Below are positions 46,701-58,700 of a stretch of DNA of 64,000 bases, in pieces. Position 1 is the stretch's first letter; each line of letters starts with the position of its first letter. A program made the position numbers and the translations under genes. The notes beneath the pieces are model-generated. The model worked only from the letters and a program-made list of their open reading frames with translations. It did no database searches and was not told the DNA's origin. Origin of the DNA: Prorocentrum cordatum. Lineage: Eukaryota; Sar; Dinophyceae; Prorocentrales; Prorocentraceae. Location: the NCBI GenBank assembly GCA_963575745.1, contig CAUYUJ010018871.1:655537-719536 (forward strand). Direction: 5' to 3'.

Positions 46701-49700
46701 GGCTACTTCGAGGCCTCCGGCTGCCAGGTATTTTTGCTACGATTTTGCAAAGGGTAATATGTGTCAGCGCGGCACTGGCTGCAACCGGCACCACGTGCAT
46801 CCTTGCGTCTTCTACCAGAAGGGTAGTTGCACCAACGGGGATAATTGCAAATTTGCCCACTATAAAAATGGCTTCAAGACGCCGCCTCGCAGCCCCAGCA
46901 GGCCCAGAGGCGAACAGAGGTTTCCCTCCCGAAGCCCAGGTGGTAGACGCTGGTCGCAGAGATCACGATCCTTCACCAGGAGTCCGGGGGGCAGGGCTTA
47001 CTCCAGGAGTCCGGGGGGCACCCGTCGTTTCTCAACGAACACTCGACAGCCCTCCAAGAGCCCAGGCGGCACTCGCTGGTCCCAGAAGGACTCGCGATCG
47101 CCGTCTCGTTCGTCTCAGCGGCAAGGCCGATCACGTAGTCCCGGCGGTACACGATGGTCTCAGAGAGATTCACGATCTGGCTCCCGTTCCAGTCGGACAT
47201 CGCAGTCCAGCCAACGACAGCGTTCTCCCGCTCGGAACACCAACCGAGTGTACGTGATACGTGAGAAGATCCTCGCAGTTTCACCTACACATGGTATCTC
47301 AAAGGCCCAGATTTTCAAGACCAAACCGCCTGCGACGACATCGACGCCGAAACTAAAGGTTCGCTGGAACCTTGCAGGTACCGATGTCGAATTTTTCACG
47401 GTTCGACGTAAGATGAGACCGTACCGTGAGGCACCAAACAAAGGCGGTGCCGTCCACGTTCCAGACCCAATACCCGATTGGTGGTGGATCCGTTCTCAGG
47501 CACATCTGATACGCGCCCAGGAGAACGCATTCGCCCTCATCCGGAGGCTGGACGACGACGAGGACATCCACTTCGACTATTGCTACATCGCAATCCCACA
47601 GGAGGACGTGCTGCTCCACACATATGCTACGGCGCAGCAGGCAACTGCAGCACCAGCGCAGCAGGCAACTGCAGCACCAGTGCAGCAGGCAACTGCAGCA
47701 CCCGCGCAGCAGGACACTGCAGCTTCGTCGCAGCAGGAAACTGCAGCCTGCGTCCCTCCAACAAAGGATACGGTGGCAATATCGCGTTCTTTCGTCCTTG
47801 ATAGCGGTTCGGCATTACATATTTCCGATAAATCCGACATGACAGAATCCGAGAAAAAGGGCATTCGCATTGGACGAGAACACATTTTGGAAACCGCCAA
47901 TGGCGAGAGAATCGTCAATCAACATGTACGTGTCAAAATCCCAGCACTCGGCATCGAGAAAGACACCCTGGTCATGGATAATTGCCCGTCCGTTTGGTCC
48001 ATGGGTCGTCTTGTCGAGGAAGACGATTGGGATATACATTGGAACAGAAAAATCGGATGCGTACTAACACCCCCACAAGGTCAGCCTAAACAGGCTGTGG
48101 TACATAACTTTATCCCACAGATCAATATCGACCACATGCACGATGCTCCGCCACCTCCGCCGACCCCCTTGCATTCCGCGAGGCGACACACGAAGGAATG
48201 CCCGCGCCGACGCGTCAGGACATCATGCTGCGGAGTGATCCTGCCACAGTGGAAAAGCATGTCTCACAGGGACTGTGGTCGTGGTCGTTTTCAGACTTTT
48301 CCCATCGACCCCGCAGAGGAGACCCCCACTAAAGGCCCATGCTGGTGTTACAACCTCGAGGTTCTAAACAAACCCTCGTGCAGCGGTGACCCGCAGCAAG
48401 GCCCTGATAGTGCTCTCCCTGTCGGCGAGAGACCGAGCATTGACCCCAGTCATTACTTGACTCATTCTCCCAAACACCCAGATTGTGAGATATGCGCTCG
48501 AGCTTTGATTCGCAAAAAGCCTTGCAAAAGAAAACATAAGATGCGTTCAGATCTCGAGAAAAACGAAGATGATTCTACTTATGAAGCGTTCGTACCGAAG
48601 AGATTTGGAGATTCCTTGACAGCAGATCATATCATTATTGGAGATGATGAGGCCACTGGCAGGCAGAAGGAAAGGTGCGCTCTTGTTGTCCTAGACAAGC
48701 ACACCGGCATCATGATGGCCTATCCAGCATTGCACAAGGATGCCGAAACCACCAAACTTAGTCTGACGAAATTTGTCGCCCCAAATGATGAGGTTAAACA
48801 CATTTATACCGACAATTCCAAAGAACTCATCAAAGCATGTGCCACACTTGGCTGGCGACATGACACCAGCACGCCACACCGCCCTCAGACTAACGGGACC
48901 GTAGAGCGTGCTGTGCAGCGCGTGGTCAAAGGCACAAAGGCTGTCCTCATGGCTTCTGGCCTGGGACACGAATGGTGGTGCGAGGCTATGCAATGTTTCT
49001 GCAATGCCACCAACTTCTCTCTGTCTACCACCGGTGCCGCATCTTCTGACCCAAATAAGGCGGAACTTACGCCATATGAAATTCGCTTCGGAGAGTCATT
49101 CAATGGACGCACAGTACCCTTTGGTTCCAAAGTATATTGGAAATGCCTGTACCCGGAACTCATCACAGATAGTGATGGCAAGAAATTCACAAAGACAACA
49201 CGCGAGGGACTGTTCATGGGTTATCATATGCATGCAGGCGGACGATGGTCTGGAGACTACCTAGTCGTCGACACCGCCACATATGCCAAATACCCAGACA
49301 GCACCCATTGTCACGTTCATCGTGTCAAAGACATTGTCGTACCAGCTAAACTTGAGTTCCCGGTCGCTGACGGCGTTCTTACTCATCATAACCCGCCCAT
49401 GCACGAGTCCATTGCAGATGAGGCCAAAATACCTCTCGGCGACTGCTTGGACCCCATGCGCGACGATGACCCACGACTCGACAACTACCCTGCGGACTGG
49501 GACGACCCTGCTCATACGCCGATGCAGGGGGAAACCCCAGCCGTCGCAGAGGCAGAATTACCAACCGCCCCTGCGGCAACTCCAGATTATTGGGAAAAAC
49601 GTGATGCTACGATTATTCGTCACATATGTACCCCACGTTTACAGTTGTTTATCCCTACGGACGCCCCCGAAGGGCTACCGGTACCATTGGAAAAGTTTGA

Positions 49701-52700
49701 TGTAATTCGTGAATTCGAGACAACATCGACATTCCAGGGACAGGATAAGTTTAGAGACACATGGGATGGAGTCAGTGAGAGCGATCATCGAGCCCTGGGA
49801 GAACCCTGGACAGGCACCGTGCGATTTTACTATGCTCCAGAATATACTTCCGATGGTAAAATTAAATCAATGGGACGCGATACCAAAATACAGAAAACTA
49901 CCAGGCCCGATCACTGTCTCGTTGAGTACTGGAAGTGTCTTTCTGGTCGCCAGCGCGATCGCGAACGTGCATTCGGCAAGATGGTCTCCCAAGCTCGTGC
50001 TCGCCGACATGAAGCGACTCTGAAGACCTGGTCTCGTCAGGATGACAACGCCAAAACACTTAGAACAACACGCTCGGATGGACCGAGATGGGACCGTGTC
50101 GAGCGTCGACTCACTCTTGACACGCACACCGGAGACACGATCCGAGACGAACAAGTCAAGGGCGTCACAGACAAAACTATTTTGTACGCCCCTGTCCCTG
50201 GTGGTCCCCGAGACATTACTACGGTGCTGTATTATTTACCTGATAATGAGCACCGGGAAACCAGTGCATCGTCATCATCGCCGGCTAGAGCTGCAGTGGC
50301 GATCGCATCCCCGACAAACATTGATCACGATGGTCCATCATTCGGTGCTTTGAATCCACTTTGTCTCACACTGAAACCGACCTTCGCGCAGTTTGTCCGG
50401 CAGAGAAAGCTTTCCGGTTTCGTTGATGCTCCTATCATGGCCGTCCTTCCCAAAGACATACCTGATCAGCCACATCGTGAGCGCCACGAAACTACTTCAT
50501 ATGCACTGGTGACCCAGAGCCTCAACAAAAAGCAAATAGCAGCAGAACCACGCGCTCAGGCCGCTCTCCGTGGAGAATATGATCGCCTTCGCGCACAGAC
50601 CACATGGATGGAAGACACCGTCGCTGAACGCGCCGACGTCAAAGCGCAGGCCATTAAGGAGGGCAAGGACATTCATTTCGCGCATTTACTCGAACTCGGT
50701 ACTGTGAAGCATTCCGAACTCCCACCTGAACAGCGCAAATACAAAGGTCGCGTTGTCTGCCAGGGAAATACTATGAAAGATCAAACAGGCCTGGCAGCGG
50801 TTTTCGCTGATGCCGCATCCAGCGCATCACATATTGAGGCGTCAAAGCTCGTTGATGCTGTCGCACACATGCCCGGTTACAATGGCGGCCAAAGTGATGC
50901 CCCATCAGCATACACGCAGGCGCTGTTGTACGGTGACGGCAGAATTGACCCAGTCGATACGTGGATCAGCCTCCCACCGGCACGTCGACCAGCATCATGG
51001 GCTAAATACAAAGACCCAGTGTGCCGACTTCGTTTAGCTCTCTACGGTCACCCTCTTGCTGGCGTCTTTTGGGAGAGACACTGCAAGACATGCCTTGAGA
51101 GCAAAGGATTCGTTCCTATGCAAGGATGGGAATGCATTTGGACTCACCCCAAACTTGGATTGGTGCTCTCTGTCTACGTTGATGACTTCAAGCTGGCCGG
51201 CCCAAAAGACAACCTCGAAGCTGGCTGGACCCTCATCCGGGACAGCGGCATCAAGATCGATCCGCCCACCAAACTTGATCAATATCTCGGTTGCGGACAG
51301 GCTCCATATACAGTATCAGACATCGAATTCAACAAACGTATGGAGACCATTCGTCCTCTTCTGCCTCAAGCGCAGCGGGACACCGCAGCCTACAAAACTG
51401 CCAAAGATGTCCGTGGCGTTCGATATAACATGAGCGGGTATATTGACCAATGTATCGATCGCTACCTTGAGGTTGCTGCTACCATTCCAGACAATCCGAA
51501 AATGAAATTCCGCGACCTACCTGTCTCCGAAACCCCTGGGATCGAGGACTCCGCCTTCACAGAAGCTGATTTTGACGACAAAGGCGTCCTCGGCCCAGAG
51601 TCGGCTAGCATTCTAATGAAAATTTTATATCTTGCAAGATGCTGTCGCTTTGATTTATTACATCCAGTCTGCATGTTGGCACGCGAGATTACCAAATGGA
51701 ATCGAGCCTGCGACAAACGTCTGCATCGTCTTGTATGCTACATCAAGCACACCAAGACGCATAGCTTACAGGGTTTCATCGGCGACTCCGCCGACCAACT
51801 TTCCGTCATACTGTTTACAGACGCTTCCTATGCAGATTGTGTTTCTACGTCAAAGTCCACGACAGGCATCTTTGCTGCCATTGTGGGCCCCAACACTTTT
51901 TTCCCGATCAACGCCGCGTGTAAGAAACAAACCGTGGTTTCGCATTCCTCTACGGAATCCGAAATCGTCGCGTTGGACACGGCGCTCCGGGTTGAAGGCC
52001 TCCCCCTGCTTACCTTTTGGGAACACGTTGTACGCACGCACAAGGCCCGCGACAAAGTTGCCGCTGCCTCTCGCAAACAGCGTAAGCCACCAACGTATAA
52101 GAAGCAGGGGGAAACCCCAGCCCCTGGCACTTACGACTCTCCTCGATCCACCCTGACAACATTCGGCGAACATCCTCTACATGATCATCGCAAAGTTTAT
52201 TCTGATAAGAGCCCCCCGCAGGTACAGCTTATCATAGCCGAGGACAACGAGGCTGTTATCAAAATAGTGAAGAAAGGTAGGACGGCCGCATTGCGGCACC
52301 TCCATCGCACGCATAGAATCAACTTGGATTGGATCGTGGAAGTCTGTCAACATGAACAAATACATTTGTCACACGTAGGTACTAAGGAACAAGTTGCGGA
52401 CATGATGACAAAACATTTCGACTCCAAAAAGAGTAATGTTTGGGAAACACTTCTCGAGCTTGCGCTCATTCGTCCTTCGCCATCATTGCCTAAGGGCATG
52501 CGTCGACATACTTCGACGGAGGACGAGGGGACTCGCAGACCCAACGGTCTACCGCACTCCGCCGAACCCCCAAAATCTCCAGGATGTTTGGGCTTCTGTG
52601 AAGTTGCTCTCACTTCCAAGGACCCCTGGGGCGAGGTTGGATCAGCATGTGGTAAGAGATGTGTTGGTTGCCCTAATCACGAGGGTTTGCACTCATGTGG

Positions 52701-55700
52701 ACATCATCACGGCATCACTGCCGGGTCCAACGCTTCGCGTTCGGCACGGCCCAAGTCCCCGCGACAACGCCGTAAGTCTCCTCAGAAGAGTCCGACCCGG
52801 GCTAAGAAGGACCCGGGCCCGACCCGGGCTAAGAGCCCGACCCGAACTAGGCGCAAGGTAGCTACAGGTCACCACTTTCCAACATCGTCTTCCCCTGGTT
52901 CATCCTCTTCTTCACCATTACGCACTCTTGTCATACGAGACGTTATGCATAACCGCAGCGATTCTTCTCAAGGGGAGGAAACTCCGGCCGCCCCGCCCGG
53001 CATCGGCGCGGTAGGCGGCTCAAACACACAGTTGCAGGATCGGTCTCGTTCCCCCCCCAGCAGCATGCAGCGGGGCACCGCATCGAGCTCAGGGGGTAAC
53101 CCTGGAGCTCCACGCGGAGGGCAACCCCCGCTAGAGGGCGGCGAAGACCAGGACGCTGATATGGTTGACATCACGGAAGGTACACCACGTTTCAATCGTG
53201 CCTTTCCGATGATCCAGCGCCCAGCCTGCACTCTTCCTCCAGATGGACCAATCATTCGACCCACTGTCGGAGCTGCGTTCGATACCCAGCTACCGTGGGC
53301 AGGCCCTAATAAGTTCCCGATAGCTTTTACTCAGGCACCTGAAGGATCTGGCGTTTGCTTCCTTGAATGCTCACGCAAAGACCTTCGTAATGCCGTTGAG
53401 ATGGATGTTGAGATTTCGATGCAAAATTTGTTGCAGGAGACGACACTCCCTTGGGTCTCATTCTTTGCTGTTCTGCATTCGTACGTAGCCAAGGCTTGCC
53501 TTGACCAGGACATGAATGACCAATTGGAGAGCATCGTTCAACACTTCAACTGGCTTCGCACCGAGGCTCTCGGCAGTGCAGCGGGAGACCGCAGCATAGC
53601 AGCGGGAGACCGCAGCGAGCCACCGTTGATGCCATCTCTTGAGTGCCTTTCACACGCCGCCACGTCCTTGTGGAAAGGACTCCAAGGTGCATGGTCTATA
53701 GTTGGATCCACCGCCATTGGTGGATGGGTGAGCTCTTCTCTTGACGACACATATAACATGTACAAAAAGGAGCATCGCCCATTAGGTCTAAACAGCCTTG
53801 ACACGCCTAATTACGGATACAATTTTGGTGTCCAGCGGTCCTCTTCTGGATTGACACACGGAAGAGCCCTTCCACACAAGAGCGACTGCGCAGGCTCGGT
53901 TGGCTCGTTCGTGGAAAACAGCTACAACTCGTTCATCGACATCCCCGCTCGAGACCTCAATAGTGACATGAAAACGGCTTCGCCTAAACACCATGTCCAG
54001 TACATAGGAGGGGGTAGTTGTCGTTTGGACCCGCCGTGTGGATCTGGGGGCCACTTGTCTCGCCCCATTGCCATCGCTAGCCTCACCGACACAGGTAGCC
54101 ATCGATACGCAGCGGGAAACCGCAGCGGTGATGATCCCTGGCGTGAGGAACTCGAGGCGAACCAAAGTCCCGTTCGTACTAGCGGTTGGGCCCCGGGACA
54201 CCAAAGGCGAAACATCTTTGGATGCCCATCACATAACCAACAGAGCGACAATAAGATTTCCGACCCTTTGTTGGTTTGTGCCGACTCTACATCCCGCGGT
54301 GACAGTACCAACGATTTCATTGACTTTGATCACGCTAAGCATCACTCGTGGACGAACGCTTCCGTGGTCAAATGTTTCGCGGATGAGAATGGCTGGATGC
54401 AGCTTGCCACAGAGGATCTTGGATTATCCATTAACCATGCCTTTGGCCCTACAGGCACTGCTACCCCATTCTTCTACATTTTCACCGACTCGGGACCTAT
54501 GATGGGAAAAGCCAGCAAGAATTACCATACGCCTGAAGAGGCCATCAATATGCTATGCAGTTACGATTGTATTCGCCAAGTTGGACAACCCTTCTCAACG
54601 CTACTCGTCCCAACCCCAGTGCATCAAGAGTACATGGGAAAAGCCACTCTCGCTACTCTAGCCTCCGCGGCTCGGGACTGTATCCTGGACTGGTTCTACT
54701 CATACATTCCAGGATTCTGGGACGATCATGTCGTGCAGCCAGGCACGGATCTGCCTCAGCGCCCCGAGGGTTCGTCCGACGAAGATTACATGAACCTGGG
54801 CCTCGTCCCTGAGCTTGAGCGCCTGGACCAGCGCACCTCGGAGAGGAAACGACTCATCATCACCAACGCTGAAAAAGGCACCAACATTGATGGTATTGAT
54901 TCTTCACTCTGGAGTCTCCATCGCGATATCCTCGAGAGGATCGCCACGCTCAGAGAGATGCGCGCCCAGAACATGGACACTGCTCAAAAACAACGCTACT
55001 TTGACATGGATGAAGCCCTATGGGACACTTGGGCCGACCTCGATGCTCATTACAAACAATTGTGGTATGAGCGTGGTGCCACTGCCACTTTCTGGTGGAA
55101 CAACAATGACATCACGTTTCCAGCCTACAATCAGAAAATAGTCGATGCCCAAAAAGTGGACCTGGGTTGGGAGAGACGGGACCACCGTGCGTACCAACGC
55201 AAGTGGGAAGCACAAGAGGGATGCCTGCTCGAGATGATGCCGCATGTCTCTTTCGGCCTTGATAGGTTTTGTGACGTTGCGAACTGGTATAAACACCCTC
55301 AAGTTATTGGCCCTGGCACGGCCAAAGATTGGGGCTTGCCTCACCACTTCGACACCATCTCGAAAGATATGTGCATCCTCATGCAGACACGTGGCATTTC
55401 CGTCATCAACAACTCGGCATGGACACAAGCTATGGATCGCACCAAGGATGATGGATGGCACTGCCAGAAGACAGGTGCGAATTGGGCTCGCTTCGCTGCG
55501 CAATGGGTCACCTTTGCAACACTCAAGAACCTTTATGGCGTAATGAACTCTAAGCCAAGTCAGTTCTACGCTTTCAAACAGCCCGCAGTGAAGCCGCTTA
55601 ATGAACCACAATCTCATAGTTTGTCCCACATGTTGTTGATCGCGTGGCACCATCGTCAAGTACACATCCAGAGTCTATACGATCACGTTTCAGCATCATC

Positions 55701-58700
55701 CGTTGATCGTGCGAAGACAAATGAGTTGTTATGCATGCGTGCCGCTCATAACCTCTGCAATTGGACCAAGCAGCGGGACACCGCAGCTGCGCAACGGGAG
55801 ACCGTCGCTACAGCCGCCGCCCCGCCTACCGTCGCTCCCGAGATCGCCAAAATGATCACAGCACATCTGAAGCGATCTGGCGTGAAAAACGAAGACGAGA
55901 CATCCACGCGTGCAACCACGGCTTTCGCTTCCAATGCAGAATCTATTCAGCAGCGTGAGGACCTTGGGATGCGCGCCGTTCTGAACCAAGAAGGTGACAT
56001 TACCTTCTTGCCAGTCACAGAGGACACGACGGCTGACCCGACATATGCATTAGTGATGACTCAAGACGAATATGTCATGGCCGATCATGTTTCTCAGATG
56101 TCCAAATTATACCGAGGCCTTCTCCAGGACACTCGTGACAAATCGCTTGGACCAGACCGTAACTCTTGGATCACTGGCTACATGGAATGCACATCCGAGA
56201 CCTCCTGGCGAGAGAGACACGCACGACTGTGTGCCGCCATTTACGCCGGCCTTTACCTGCTCGACCCCGACCTCATGAAGAACGGTAAAGGCGATGCCCG
56301 GCACCTCCGCTTGGCGGAGGAGATGGCTCTCAACCCGGAGGCCCAACAGTGGATGGACAACAACCCGATGACGACCGCGGAGTCCGAGGATGGCGACATG
56401 GTCTTGCAACGGGAAACCGTAGCCAGAGAGACATTATACAACGTTTTGACACCACAGCGGGCATGCTATTTCTCCGGGGTCAAGAAGCGTACAGATGACA
56501 TGGACAGATGTAAGACCCCACGAGAGTTAGCATTGATTGACCCTGATCACCCAAACGCCATTGTCATTTTCGATGTCGATCCACTGCTTCGCAGAACAAT
56601 CCCGGACAATGTCCCCGAGAACGACCCGCGGCGCCTGATCAATGAACAGGACATTCACGTGCTCAAATACGCCGACGACCTCGTCGGCAGCCGCTGGTTC
56701 GAGGGTGCATATGAGTGGATCGCCTTGCCCCCGTGGCGAGATTGCCCATACGGCCCCCCTCTCCCTGATGGATGCGACTTCGGGCGCTGGGAGTTTAGCA
56801 AGCTTCTCATGACGATGCTCCGTCACACAAGTGGAGTGACCAATGCATATCACGATCGGCGTCTGAACATCGACTTCTCCAAGACATCCACCTTTCGAGA
56901 GTGTGCGATGAATTGCTGGCAGCGCAGCCAGCAAGAATACTACCACAGAAAGAAGGGGAAATGGGAATACCGCAAGACACCCACGAACGAAGCCGTCCTA
57001 GCATGTTGGGAAATTGAGCGTGACAATGGTGACTACATCGACTTGGCCGATTACTATTGTTACATGGCCATTCGCATGCTGCAATACCATGCAGATGGAA
57101 AGTCGCGCACCGAAGTGTTTGCACCCATCGGCTCTGACCTCAACCCGCTCACGTTTCCGTTCGGCCGCATCTTGGCCATACGAAGCACAGGTGGTCAGTC
57201 CGAGGTGCATCCATATTCCACAGCCCACAACATGGGTTGGGAGGAGTTGTCTATCCATGACACTCCATATCTCTGGCACGCAACCGAGCTGTCTTCAGTG
57301 CGGAGCATTACCGAAGGCTCACCAAGGTCTAACCCAGGCATAGTCAAAGGGTTCGACAAGCGAGACCACAAGCATGGGGCAACCCGTGCCGAGGTCTTTG
57401 CCTCCGCTCATCCTTTCACTCACTCTTGCGGCCAGAACCCCTACACCACCATACCGCCGTACGTCTTTCATTCCGCTAAGAAACAGTGTGAATTTCAGAT
57501 TGACCATCAGAAATGCGCTACGGCTGGCATCACTTGGTGGAAGGGTAAACAGGGCGCGATAATGGCAGAATGCGACATCCCAGTACATTGTCTCATTCGT
57601 TGCAGGAACATTGCCACCGGCAAAATCATCTGGGGGCGCCCAGACGATGACGACCTGGCCAGACCTCCTCGTGATTCTGAGCCACGGTCTAAGTATGAGC
57701 GCTCCACATTGTATGAGTCTCGTGGCCATGGCAATAACCCGTGGGGCGATGCGCAGCGGGTAACCGCAGCTGCACCTCCAACCCCACCTAAGCCGCCTGC
57801 TCCGACTGTGCACAAGCCCAGACCCCTGGCTCGAGACAATGATGTGCCGAAGAGACCTCCACCGCCTCCGACTCCACTCCAGCCAGCCCAGCCTGGGCAA
57901 CGTGCTCCCAAGACACCCCAGAGGAAGGCCCCGCCACCAGGAGGCGTCGGCAGACCTCCTCCAGGAGAGTTACCGCCGCCGATCGCTCCCAACGTGTATC
58001 CTGGCCAGGTCGTGGGCTACAACGCGGTTCCACCACCGCCACCACGGCATGCGCCACCACCAGTGGGAGCTGTACCTGGACAAAGTATTGCCAAGGCTTC
58101 GCCACCGGTTCTGCCGCTCCCCCCAGGACCTCCACCGGCACACACTCCCATCGCTTCGGCACCCCCGCACGTGCAGCGAGAGATCGCAGCAGAGCAGCGG
58201 GAGACCGCCGCGCCGAGAGATACAGCCGTGGAAGATGTCTCCGAGGGAGTTGAGGGCCTCACGTTAGACCCACACGACGCGGCCGTGGCTGCTGCCCAGA
58301 TGGCCACCGATAGGGAAGCCGCTCTTGCTAAGTCCGAGGCCGCTCTGCTGAGGACACAGAGTCGACTCGCTGATGCAATCAATGCCTTAACAGCGGCTAG
58401 AAAGGCCGTCGGGTTGGTCAACATCCGCCCAGCGGCACCTCCGATCCGAACACATCGTGACGAGTCTGGCGACACATCCGCCCCTGACGTCTCAATACCA
58501 ACTGTTGTGCAGCGGGAAACCGCAGCTTTGCAGTTGACAACAGACCAGGAGCGTGAGCGTAACCGTCAGATTCACGAGCGTTACGAACAATGGTTCATAC
58601 AGGCTGCCACTGAGGGCCGCGTTAGCCACATCACGTCAGCCTGGCCGCCCATGGGTCCCCACGAGACCTATCGGATTGGAGACTACGTTCAATCAAGACA

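Noticed and set aside
56659-56700. KYADDL as a second reverse-transcriptase active site
   Set aside because: No other RT motifs surround it, and the intact YVDD palm is already at 51175. It is treated as a chance match.
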